From positions 1-55,569 of the forward strand of contig NZ_JAUASX010000015.1 of NCBI RefSeq assembly GCF_030345715.1: DNA of 55,569 nt, written 5' to 3'. The DNA comes from Solimonas sp. SE-A11. GTDB lineage: Bacteria > Pseudomonadota > Gammaproteobacteria > Nevskiales > Nevskiaceae. The first letter of the stretch is position 1; every line of letters starts with the position of its first letter. The position numbers and the translations under genes are program-made. The notes beneath the pieces are model-generated. The model was not told the origin of the DNA. It was given only the letters and a program-made list of their open reading frames with translations, and did no database searches. Positions 30,119 to 37,532 of this stretch are shown here, in pieces.

Positions 30119-31066
30119 ATGAACATCGCCCGTCGCCCCGCCCAGCGCCTGCTGCGCGACACCCTCGTCGTCCTCTCCGCCGCCGTGCTCGGCATGCTGC
30201 TCAGCGCCGGCCCGGCCTGGTCCGCCGAACTGCTCAAGCCCTACGTGCTGGCCTACACCAACACCGCCGATCTCAACACCGAGATCGCCGCGGTGAAGGG
30301 CAAGCTCGCCGCCGCCGGCTTCGAGGTCGTCGGCGAATACAATCCCTACCCGAACGCGCACGTCGTCTCCTTCACCAGCGCCGAGCTGAAGGCCGCCGCC
30401 GCCAAGCCGGCGTTGTCGGCCTTCGGTGCGGTGCTCAATGTCGGCCTCACGGTGGTGGACGGCAAGCTGCAGGTCGCCTACCTCAACCCTCGCTACCAGG
30501 CTGCGGCCTACCGCCTGCCGGTGGACCTCGCCGGCGTCGCGCAGGCGCTGGCCAAGGCGCTGGGCGCCCAGGACAGCTTCGGCGCCGACAAGGGCCGCAC
30601 GGCGGAACAACTGCGCAGCTTCCGCTACATGGTGGGCATGGAAAGCTTCGAGGACACTTACGACCTCGGCAGCCACGCCAGCTACGAGGATGCGGTGAAG
30701 ACCGTGGAAGCCAACCTGCAGAAGAAGGTCGGCGGCGCCGCCAAGGTCTTCCGCCTGGACCTGCCGGGCCAGCGCACGCTGTTCGGCATCTCCCGCGCCC
30801 AGGTCACCGACCAGCGCGCCAATGACAAGCACATCCTGCAGGACACGGTGGACCAGAAGTTCGCGGTCAAGACTACCTCCTACCTGCCCTACACCCTGCT
30901 GGTGGACGGCAAGAGCGTGAAGGCCCAGCACATGCGCTTCCGCATGGCGGTCTGGCATCCTGACCTGACGATGGTGACCTTCGGCAAGCTGATGAGCAGC
31001 CCCGGCGCCATCGAGGAACTGCTGGCCAAGGTCAGCGGCGGCAAGAAGGAAAGCTTCAGCTTCTGA
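30119..31066 (+). CDS. Periplasmic protein of unknown function, DUF302-like
   Basis: 315 residues from the ATG at 30119, opening a long signal peptide (ends about GPAWSA). The mature part begins YVLAYTNTADLNTEIAAVKGKLAAAGFEVVGEYNPY, which resembles DUF302-type folds (beta strand, helix with KLAAAGF, then strand). A second half (about 150-300) shows a different alpha/beta arrangement. I can call the family only tentatively. It starts 22 bases after the porin gene and is followed after 138 bases by the YeeE genes, so it is likely the periplasmic component of the same uptake system. Confidence 0.65.
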   Translation: MNIARRPAQRLLRDTLVVLSAAVLGMLLSAGPAWSAELLKPYVLAYTNTADLNTEIAAVKGKLAAAGFEVVGEYNPYPNAHVVSFTSAELKAAAAKPALSAFGAVLNVGLTVVDGKLQVAYLNPRYQAAAYRLPVDLAGVAQALAKALGAQDSFGADKGRTAEQLRSFRYMVGMESFEDTYDLGSHASYEDAVKTVEANLQKKVGGAAKVFRLDLPGQRTLFGISRAQVTDQRANDKHILQDTVDQKFAVKTTSYLPYTLLVDGKSVKAQHMRFRMAVWHPDLTMVTFGKLMSSPGAIEELLAKVSGGKKESFSF

Positions 31067-31085
31067 GCATGCCCCGCTCAAGCTC

Positions 31086-31178
31086 CCGTTCGCACTGAGC
31101 CGGTCGAAGTGAGAACGGGAGCCGCCGACCCGTACGGTGGACGATCCGCTCATGCTTCGACAAGCTCAGCACGAACGG
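31086..31178. repeat. Inverted pair of the GTTCG-N2-CTGAGC-N2-GTCGAAG dispersed repeat
   Basis: Two copies of a roughly 25-base element face each other: plus strand 31086-31110 (CCGTTCGCACTGAGC then GGTCGAAG) and, on the minus strand, 31155-31178 (reads CCGTTCGTGCTGAGC then TTGTCGAAG). They differ at about four positions and can fold into a long hairpin between the periplasmic protein and YeeE genes. The element type is known to me as a widespread intergenic repeat in proteobacteria. It may end or stabilise the upstream transcript. Confidence 0.65.
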
Positions 31179-31204
31179 ATAGCCGCCCTTGGAGAGACAA
31201 GCCC

Positions 31205-31642
31205 ATGACCACCATCGTCTTCAGTATCCCGGACGCCGCCGCCTCGCTGGCCGGCGGCCTGCTGATCGGCGCCTCGGCCTCGCTGCTGCTGCTGGGCAGC
31301 GGCCGCATCGCCGGCATCAGCGGCATCTTCGGCAACGCCCTCAGCACCGGCCGCGACCGCGTGCGCGTGGTCTTCCTGCTGGCGCTGCTGGCCACGCCCT
31401 GGCTGTGGCGGCTGGTACAACCGCTGGAGCTCGGCGGCGCGCTGGCCACGCCGCAGTGGGGCGCGTTGATCGGCGCCGGCCTGCTGGTTGGGGTCGGCAC
31501 CCAGCTCGGCAATGGCTGCACCAGCGGCCACGGCGTCTGCGGCCTGGCCAACTTCTCGCTGCGCAGCCTGGTCGCGGTCCTAACCTTCATGGGCGTGGCG
31601 ATGCTGGTCGTTGCGCTCGGCTTTGGGGTGACTTCCGCATGA
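31205..31642 (+). CDS. YeeE/YedE-family sulfur transport protein, first half
   Basis: 145 residues with about four membrane helices. The signature GVGTQLGNGCTSGHGVCGLANFSLRS (about 98-123) holds the conserved cysteines of the YeeE/YedE (TsuA) family, inner-membrane proteins that move thiosulfate or other sulfur species by cysteine relay. The ATG at 31205 is chosen; earlier codons lie in the repeat region. Its TGA overlaps the ATG of the next gene (ATGA), so the two halves are coupled and probably form one transporter. Confidence 0.9.
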   Translation: MTTIVFSIPDAAASLAGGLLIGASASLLLLGSGRIAGISGIFGNALSTGRDRVRVVFLLALLATPWLWRLVQPLELGGALATPQWGALIGAGLLVGVGTQLGNGCTSGHGVCGLANFSLRSLVAVLTFMGVAMLVVALGFGVTSA

Positions 31643-32073
31643 GCAAGCAAGTGATCGCCGCCGCTGCTGCCGGCCTGCTGTTCGGCTTCGGCCTGATCCT
31701 GTCGGGCATGACCGACCCCGCCAAGGTCCGCGCCTTCCTCGACATCACCGGGCAGTGGAACCCGGCCCTGGCCTTCGTCATGGGCGGCGCCATCCTGGCC
31801 GCCCTGCCGGCCTTTGCCTGGGCCCGGCGCCGCCGCACCACGCTGGCCGGCGCTCCCCTGAGCCTGCCGGATCGCACGCTGATCGACGCCCGCCTGGTCG
31901 GCGGTGCTGCCCTGTTCGGCGTCGGCTGGGGCCTGTCGGGCCTCTGCCCCGGCCCGGCGCTGGTGGTCGGCTCCAGCGGCAGCCTGCCGGTGCTGGTCTT
32001 CGTCGCCGCGATGGCCTTAGGCCTGCTGCTGTCCCGGCGCTTCCTGGCGCCACGCGCCTCGACCCTGGCCTGA
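31639..32073 (+). CDS. YeeE/YedE-family sulfur transport protein, second half
   Basis: 144 residues, with a start overlapping the stop of the first half. It shows FGFGLILSGMTDPAKVRAFLDITG and the family motif GVGWGLSGLCPGPALV, whose cysteine is conserved. In many bacteria a single 350-residue protein unites the two halves; in others, as here, they are separate genes. Four to five membrane helices are predicted by eye. The pair would import or export a reduced sulfur compound across the inner membrane, and it ends the rightward sulfur operon. Confidence 0.9.
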   Translation: MSKQVIAAAAAGLLFGFGLILSGMTDPAKVRAFLDITGQWNPALAFVMGGAILAALPAFAWARRRRTTLAGAPLSLPDRTLIDARLVGGAALFGVGWGLSGLCPGPALVVGSSGSLPVLVFVAAMALGLLLSRRFLAPRASTLA

Positions 32074-32380
32074 AGCGGCTATCCGCTCCTGCCATTGACA
32101 GGTGTAACAGCCGGCGCTGATAGTGAGGCGGTCGGGGCTTCTTCCCCCGATGCTGGTTTCCGCTCCTGCCCCTGACGCCCCTTCCCCGCGTTGGGGGTAG
32201 GGGTTGGTTCAGTGCCGCACGGCACTGTGCCTGCGGGCCTCGGAGAGGATTATCCCATTGATTTTACTGCGTTCAAGGCATGTTCCGCTTGCCTTGGAGC
32301 AGCCTGCTGCCCGATGTTTTCGAGACGGTCTCCGGCTGGCGTCAGGGCTCTAAAAATCGTTCAGCCAGCGTTCGGTTTCG
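32074..32380. other. Intergenic region without a convincing gene
   Basis: About 300 bases after the YeeE pair. One small frame (32191-32388) exists but has no ribosome site or recognisable product. A short hairpin GTGCCG/CGGCAC lies near 32211-32226. TAGAAT at 32386-32391 just beyond resembles a -10 box for the RNA that follows. No clear -35 is seen. Confidence 0.5.
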
Positions 32381-32397
32381 ATCCGTAGAATCTGGTT

Positions 32398-32490
32398 CCA
32401 AGAGATCACCCCCTTCGGTCTCCCAGGAGGTTCCCCCAACCTCCGCACCCCCAAGGTCCGCAGTCCTCCCCCGGCTGCGGGCCTTTTTTG
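32398..32490 (+). ncRNA. C-rich three-hairpin small RNA, copy 1 (candidate)
   Basis: About 93 bases. Three stems can be drawn. SL1 at 32402-32422 (6 bp) has a loop containing CCCCC. SL2 at 32426-32444 (GGAGGTT/AACCTCC, 7 perfect pairs) has an exact CCCCC loop. A linker holds another CCCCC at 32448-32452. SL3 at 32455-32483 (GGTCCGCAG/CTGCGGGCC) has CCCCC in its loop and is followed by TTTTTT (32484-32489), a Rho-independent terminator. TAGAAT at 32386-32391 is a plausible -10. The design resembles C-loop regulatory RNAs such as Xanthomonas sX13 that pair with G-rich ribosome sites. Transcription is predicted, not shown. Confidence 0.7.
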
Positions 32491-32511
32491 TTTGTGGCGC
32501 GACTTAGGTCC

Positions 32512-32529
32512 GGGTCGCCATCCATGGCG
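32512..32529. repeat. Dispersed GGCCAT/ATGGCC-type palindrome, copy 2
   Basis: CGCCAT-CC-ATGGCG at 32516-32529, a diverged copy of the palindrome at 5010, between the two small-RNA copies. Confidence 0.5.
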
Positions 32530-32556
32530 GGGCAGCCGTTACCCGATTAGGCCCCG

Positions 32557-32578
32557 GGGCGGCCATCCATGGCCGCCC
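32557..32578. repeat. Dispersed GGCCAT/ATGGCC palindrome, copy 3
   Basis: A perfect 22-base palindrome-like element: arms GGGCGGCCAT and ATGGCCGCCC around CC. It adjoins the longer inverted repeat at 32579. Confidence 0.65.
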
Positions 32579-32627
32579 GTGATCCGCCGCAGGCGATGCC
32601 ATTTAGGCATCGCCTGCGGCGGATCAC
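32579..32627. repeat. Perfect 22-bp inverted repeat with 5-base loop
   Basis: The arm at 32579-32600 (starting GTGATCCGCCGC) is an exact reverse complement of 32606-32627; the loop is ATTTA. No mismatch is seen over 22 pairs. The right arm runs into the first bases of the second small-RNA copy, so the hairpin could mask that RNA's 5' end or be a processing signal. Confidence 0.8.
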
Positions 32628-32707
32628 CCCCTTCGGGCTCCCAGGAGGTTCCCCCCAACCTCCGCACCCCCAAGGTCCGCAGTCACCCCCCGGCTGCGGG
32701 CTTTTTT
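32621..32707 (+). ncRNA. C-rich small RNA element, copy 2 (candidate)
   Basis: About 87 bases, nearly identical to copy 1 from GATCACCCCC to the T tract. The perfect SL2 (GGAGGTT/AACCTCC, 32644-32663) has six C in its loop, the linker has CCCCC (32667-32671), and SL3 (32674-32701) again has a C-rich loop and TTTTTT at 32702-32707. SL1 is weaker than in copy 1. No promoter-like sequence was found directly upstream. It may be a tandem duplicate made as a processed or read-through product, and it also serves as terminator facing the TonB-receptor gene. Confidence 0.62.
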
Positions 32708-32726
32708 ATTTGCGGCGGGATGGCCG

Positions 32727-34799
32727 TCACCAGTACGCCGTCAGCCCCAGGCGCACGCTGCGCGGCTCTGCCGGGTGGAAGTGGCGGTCTTCAACCCCGA
32801 CCGGCGGGTCTTGCACCGGCGTTTCGCCCGGCAGTCTCGACTCGTAGTAGTACTCGATGTCGTTGACGTCGCGGTCGAAGACGTTGAACACGTCCAGCGA
32901 GACTCTCAGGCGCGGCGAGAAGGCATAGCCGCCACGCAGGTTGACCAGGGTGGAGGAACTGGCTCGCACGGCGTTGTCCTCGATCAGCGGACGGCTGCCC
33001 AGGTAGCGCAGGCGCGCGCCGCCGAACCAGCCCTTCCAGCCGTTCAGCACCACGCCGACCGAGGCGGTGCGCTCGACCGCGCCCGGAATGCGATCACCCG
33101 CCGGGTCGCTGTCGCGGAAGCGCGGCCGCGACCAGGCCAGGTCGGCGTCCACGATCAGGCCCTTGTGCGGGGTCCAGTAGTTGGAGAACTCGATGCCCTG
33201 GCGCCGACTCGGCCGCGTGGCCTCGGTGTTGCCGGCGTCGCCGATGAACAGCAGCTCCGAGTCCAGGTCGAGCTGCCACAGCGTCAGCGCGGTCTGCAGC
33301 GAGGGCAGCAGTCGCGTCTGCAGGCCAACCTCGTAGGATTTGGCACGCACCAGCAGGTCCACCTTGTCGGCCGGCTCCACCGGGTTGCTGCCCGGCACCA
33401 CGGTGATCGTCGCACCGCGTGCGTCGTTGCTGTGGAAGCCGTAGCCGCCGTTGAGGAAGACATGGGTCTGCGAGGTCGGGGACCAGATCAGCGACAGCTT
33501 GGGCGAGAGGATGGCGTCATCGGCCTTGCCGGAGTTGGCGGCGTTGTCGGAATCCACGTCCACACGGTAGTGATCGGCACGCAGCCCCAGCACGCTGCGG
33601 AAGGCCTTGTTCCACTCGATGCTGTTGCTGTACCAGGCGCCGGCGCTGAGCTGCTCCACGCCGTCCTCGCGCACGGTGCTCAGCCGCTGCCGCCGCACGG
33701 TACGGTGCAGACCCACTTCGCCGATGTCGTCATAGCGCAGGTCCAGGCCCAGGCGCTGGTGCATATGCCTGCCCAGCCACTCGCCATGGTGCTCGTGCAC
33801 CAGGCCCAGGCCGCCGTAGCGGCGCTGGTCCACCTGCTCGAACTGGTCGCCGTCGGCGGGTTTGTCGAGGAAGTAGGTGAAGTTGGAGAACAGGTCCAGG
33901 TCGTAGTCGACGAAGTAGGCAGTGGCCCGTGTCTCCGACGTCTCCTTGCCCCGGGCCCAGTCCAGCGACAGGCTGTAGCGGTGGCTGTCGCCACCGGTGG
34001 AATCGTCCAGCGAATCGAAGCGGCCGATCTGGCCGCTGTCCACCGCGCGCTGCGGGATCTGGTCGGTGGCGGTCCAGCGATTGGAATAGGCCATGCCGGT
34101 GACGGACCAGGCACCTGCGTTGTTGCGCCAGCCGTAGCGCAGCAGCGCGTTGTACTTCTCGGTGTCTTCCGGCACGGTCCAGGGGCCATCCTGCGTGCTG
34201 GCTTCCACGGCGGCCAGCAGCGTGCCGGCGCCCACGGCGCCGGAACCGGCGGCGAGCACGCGGCGGTAGCCGTCCTCGCCGATCTCCACGGTGGACAGCG
34301 GCCGCGGCAGTTGCTGCATCAGTTCCAGGTGCGCCGCGCCCGCCGCGGAGAAGTCACCCTCCTCGGCGTAGTAGGAACCCTTGCGGTATTCGATGGAGGA
34401 GACCAGCTCGGGGATCACGAAGCCCAGGTCGGTGTAGCCCTGGCCGTGGCCGTGCGTGGGCATGTTCACCGGCATGCCGCCCACCGTGGTGCGGAAGTCG
34501 GTGCCGTGGTCTAGGTTGAAGCCGCGCAGGAAGTACTGGTTGGCCTTGCCGTCACCGCTGTGCTGCGTGACGATCAGACCGGGCACCACCTCGAGCAGTT
34601 CGCCCGGGCGCAGACGCGGGCGGTTGGCCAGCTGCTCGGCGGTGACGGTGCCCTCGCTGGCGCTGCTGCGCGCGGTGTTGGCGCTGGCGCGGATCTCCAC
34701 CGGGGCCAGCTCCACCGGGACCGTCTGCAGGCCGCCGGCCATGGCCTGGCCGGACAGCAGGCAGGCAGCGGCGGCACCCGATCGTGCGGCGATTCTCAT
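32727..34799 (-). CDS. TonB-dependent outer-membrane receptor
   Basis: 690 residues from the ATG at 34799, which has GAGGAG ahead of it and opens a signal peptide (ends about GQAMA). The plug domain includes RLRPGELLEVVPGLIVTQHSG and the QYFLRGFNLDHGTDFRTTVGG plug motif; the barrel covers the rest and ends LTAYW, with a terminal aromatic residue. Histidine-rich segments (MPTHGHGQGY, HEHHGEWLGRHMHQR) are visible and could bind metal. TonB receptors take up siderophores, cobalamin, metals or other large ligands. It follows the AraC regulator gene by 66 bases on the same strand. The ligand is unknown. Confidence 0.9.
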   Translation of the reverse strand: MRIAARSGAAAACLLSGQAMAGGLQTVPVELAPVEIRASANTARSSASEGTVTAEQLANRPRLRPGELLEVVPGLIVTQHSGDGKANQYFLRGFNLDHGTDFRTTVGGMPVNMPTHGHGQGYTDLGFVIPELVSSIEYRKGSYYAEEGDFSAAGAAHLELMQQLPRPLSTVEIGEDGYRRVLAAGSGAVGAGTLLAAVEASTQDGPWTVPEDTEKYNALLRYGWRNNAGAWSVTGMAYSNRWTATDQIPQRAVDSGQIGRFDSLDDSTGGDSHRYSLSLDWARGKETSETRATAYFVDYDLDLFSNFTYFLDKPADGDQFEQVDQRRYGGLGLVHEHHGEWLGRHMHQRLGLDLRYDDIGEVGLHRTVRRQRLSTVREDGVEQLSAGAWYSNSIEWNKAFRSVLGLRADHYRVDVDSDNAANSGKADDAILSPKLSLIWSPTSQTHVFLNGGYGFHSNDARGATITVVPGSNPVEPADKVDLLVRAKSYEVGLQTRLLPSLQTALTLWQLDLDSELLFIGDAGNTEATRPSRRQGIEFSNYWTPHKGLIVDADLAWSRPRFRDSDPAGDRIPGAVERTASVGVVLNGWKGWFGGARLRYLGSRPLIEDNAVRASSSTLVNLRGGYAFSPRLRVSLDVFNVFDRDVNDIEYYYESRLPGETPVQDPPVGVEDRHFHPAEPRSVRLGLTAYW

Positions 34800-34865
34800 G
34801 AACGTCTCCTCACTATTTGTAATTTTTACAGCCTGTCCAATTCTGTAGGCAAGCGGGGCCGGCAC

Positions 34866-35903
34866 TCAAGGGGCGCCGCCACCCAGCTCGCCCAGGCGCT
34901 GCGCCCGGTAGGCCATCGGCGAAATACCCTTCCAGCGCTTGAAGGCGTGCACGAAGGCCGCCGGCTCGGAATAGCCCAGGCGCATCGCCACTTCCTCGAG
35001 CTTCATCTTGGCCGTGGTCAGCAATTCCTCTGCCAGGGCCTGGCGCACCTCGTCCACCAGCGCGCGGAAGGAGGTGCCCTCCTCGTCCAGCCGGCGGCGC
35101 AGGCTGCGCACCGCCATGTTCATCTCCGCCGCCACGGTCTCGACCCCAGGCATGTCGCCGGGGTTCTGCAGCAGGCGGTCGCGCACGCGGCCGGCAACGC
35201 CGATGCGTACCCGACGGCGCGCCAGCAACTGCCGGCACTGCTCCTGGCCCATGCTCGCCATGATGCTGTTGCCCTGCGGCAGTGGCGCGTCGACGTAGGC
35301 AGCGTCGAGCCAGGCGCTGTGCTCGGCAGCGTCGAAGCGTGGCTCGGCACCCAGCAGGGCGGTGTAGCGATCGGCGTAGGCCGGCCGGCGGAAGGCGAAC
35401 TGCGCGCCCAGGATCGGCAACCCGCCGGGACGCAGCTCGCGCACCATGTTGATGAAGGCGGCGAAGTCGCGCTCCAGCAGGAAGCGGCGCGTGTCCTCGG
35501 GAATCTCGCGGTCGTCCATCAGCACGTGCAGCTCGCCGCGCTGCTCGCGCAGGCCGAAACGCACGAAGGCGTAGGACAGGTCCAGGTAGCGCAGGGCGAT
35601 GTCGGCGGCGCTGCGGAAGGTAGGGCTCGACAGCAACGCGAAGCCCCAGATGCCGTAAGCCGAGAGGTGATAGCGCTGGCCCGCCTCCAGACCCAGGCCG
35701 GGAACATGGCCCAGGGCCTTCACCAGGTTGCCGGCCAGGCGCAGCTCCTGCGCCGCGGTGATCTCCTGCTGCGGGTCGGCCAGCGCCTCGGGGCCAATGC
35801 CGGTGCCCTCCAGCGCCGCCGCCGCGGGCAGGCCGTGGTCCGCCGCCAGCTGCAGGAGCAACTGGGCACTGACGACGCTGCGGCGAACCTGTTGGTAGGG
35901 CAT
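34866..35903 (-). CDS. AraC-family transcription regulator with Arabinose_bd-type N-domain
   Basis: 345 residues. The N-terminal two thirds (about 20-220) correspond to the ligand-binding domain common in OruR/ArgR-like AraC regulators (LRYLDLSYAFVRFGL, FARINMVRELRPGG-like FINMVREL). The C-terminal HTH pair is at about 240-335 (MAVRSLRRRLDEEGTSF, VAMRLGYSEPAAFVHAFKRWKG). It is divergent from the BVMO gene (118-base gap) and co-directional with the TonB receptor, so it could control either or both. Regulators of this type often activate degradation genes of lipids, steroids or alkanes. Effector unknown. Confidence 0.88.
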   Translation of the reverse strand: MPYQQVRRSVVSAQLLLQLAADHGLPAAAALEGTGIGPEALADPQQEITAAQELRLAGNLVKALGHVPGLGLEAGQRYHLSAYGIWGFALLSSPTFRSAADIALRYLDLSYAFVRFGLREQRGELHVLMDDREIPEDTRRFLLERDFAAFINMVRELRPGGLPILGAQFAFRRPAYADRYTALLGAEPRFDAAEHSAWLDAAYVDAPLPQGNSIMASMGQEQCRQLLARRRVRIGVAGRVRDRLLQNPGDMPGVETVAAEMNMAVRSLRRRLDEEGTSFRALVDEVRQALAEELLTTAKMKLEEVAMRLGYSEPAAFVHAFKRWKGISPMAYRAQRLGELGGGAP

Positions 35904-36020
35904 AGTCTGGGATGGGAGACGTGGCCGGAATTATCAATGTAATGGCCGTGCCCGTCATCCACGCAAGGGGCCGGTGACGCCATGATCCGCCCCACGGTTA
36001 ACAGAACGACGAGGAGAACC

Positions 36021-37523
36021 ATGGCCACTACCACCAATGGACCGCTGCAGGTCGCCATCATCGGCGCCGGCTTCGGCGGCCTGGGCCTGGGCTATTACCT
36101 GAAGCAAGCCGGCATCGAGAACTTCACCCTCTTCGAGAAGGCGGACGAGGTCGGCGGCACCTGGCGCGAGAACACCTACCCGGGCTCGGGCTGCGACATT
36201 CCCTCGCACCTGTACTCGTACTCCTTCGAGCCGCACTACCCCTGGGCCTACCGCTACGGCAAGCAGTCCGAGATCCTGGAGTACCAGCGCTACGTCACGC
36301 GCAAGTACGACCTGGGCCGGCACATCCGCTTCAATGCCGAGGCCGCCAGCGCGGAGTTCGACGAGGCCAGCGGCCTGTGGACGCTGCAGCTGGCCAATGG
36401 CGAGTGCATCCAGGCACGCCACCTGGTCAGCGGCGTGGGCCAGCTGCACCGCCCCGCCTATCCCAAGCTGCCGGGCCTGGAGCGTTTCAAGGGTAAGGCC
36501 TTCCACTCCGCCCGCTGGGACCACTCCTTCGACCTGAAGGGCAAGTCCGTGGCGGTGATCGGCACCGGCGCCAGCGCCGTGCAGTTCGTGCCCGAGATCG
36601 CCAAGCAGGTGGACCAGCTCTACGTCTACCAGCGCACGCCGGGCTGGTTCATCCCCAAGTTCGAGAAGGCCTTCGGTCCGTTCACGCAGTGGCTGCTGAA
36701 GACCTTCCCGGTGATCCACGACATCGACCGCTGGCGCATCTTCCTGATTACCGAGACGCTGGCCAACGCCTACAACGGCACCAAGTGGATCGAAAGCCTG
36801 GTGACGCTGCTGGCCAAGGCGCACATGCGCATCCAGGTGCGCGACCCGGAGCTGCGCAAGCGCCTGACCCCGGACTTCCCCGTGGGCTGCAAGCGCATCC
36901 TGCTGAGCAACGACTGGCTGCCGACCATGGCGCGGCCCAATGTCGAGGTGGTCAGCGAGGCGGTGCGCGAGATCACCGAGGACGGCGTCATCACCGCCGA
37001 CGGCAGGCTGCGCAAGGTCGACGCCCTGGTCTACGGTACCGGCTTCACCGCCACTGACTTCCTGGCGCCGATGAGCCTGCGCGGCCTGGCCGGCCGCGAC
37101 CTGCACCAGAGCTGGAGCAAGGGCGCCGAGGCCTACCTGGGCATGACGGTCTCCGGCTTCCCCAATTTCTTCATGATGTACGGCCCCAACACCAACGTCG
37201 GCTCGGGCTCCATCATCTACATGCTGGAGTGCCAGCAGCGCTACATCGTGCAGATGGTGCAGGCACAGCAGAAGCAGGGCTGGCGCTACGCCGAGCTGCG
37301 CGCCGAGGCGCAGGCCGCCTACCGCGCCGAGATCGAGCGCCGCAGCGCGGAGACCACCTACTCCGGCAACTGCCAGAGCTGGTACAAGACCGCCGAGGGC
37401 CGCAACACCAACAACTGGGTCGGCACCATGCTGGAGTTCCGCCGCCGCACCAAGCTGCCGGACTACGCCGCCTACCGCACCGCCCCGCAAGAAGCCGCCT
37501 CCACGCTGTCGCGCGCGGCCTGA
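36021..37523 (+). CDS. Flavin-containing Baeyer-Villiger-type monooxygenase
   Basis: 500 residues. The start at 36021 follows GAGGAG; an earlier frame start lacks a ribosome site. The FAD motif GAGFGGLGLG lies at about 14-23, the BVMO fingerprint FKGKAFHSARWD at about 163-174, and the NADPH motif GTGASAVQ near 187-194. BVMOs insert oxygen next to a carbonyl, giving an ester or lactone. GGTWRENTYPGSGCDIPSHLYSYSF is typical of this group, including cyclohexanone- and steroid-type members. It is first in the rightward cluster, with the esterase 9 bases downstream. Substrate unknown. Confidence 0.93.
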   Translation: MATTTNGPLQVAIIGAGFGGLGLGYYLKQAGIENFTLFEKADEVGGTWRENTYPGSGCDIPSHLYSYSFEPHYPWAYRYGKQSEILEYQRYVTRKYDLGRHIRFNAEAASAEFDEASGLWTLQLANGECIQARHLVSGVGQLHRPAYPKLPGLERFKGKAFHSARWDHSFDLKGKSVAVIGTGASAVQFVPEIAKQVDQLYVYQRTPGWFIPKFEKAFGPFTQWLLKTFPVIHDIDRWRIFLITETLANAYNGTKWIESLVTLLAKAHMRIQVRDPELRKRLTPDFPVGCKRILLSNDWLPTMARPNVEVVSEAVREITEDGVITADGRLRKVDALVYGTGFTATDFLAPMSLRGLAGRDLHQSWSKGAEAYLGMTVSGFPNFFMMYGPNTNVGSGSIIYMLECQQRYIVQMVQAQQKQGWRYAELRAEAQAAYRAEIERRSAETTYSGNCQSWYKTAEGRNTNNWVGTMLEFRRRTKLPDYAAYRTAPQEAASTLSRAA

Positions 37524-37532
37524 GGAGAACCC

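Noticed and set aside
32191-32388. 65-codon plus-strand frame before the small RNA
   Set aside because: No ribosome site, no recognisable protein features, and it overlaps the likely promoter of the C-rich RNA.
32398-32707. CRISPR-like reading of the repeated C-rich elements
   Set aside because: Only two copies, about 90 bases each, with terminator hairpins and no regular spacer set or cas genes.
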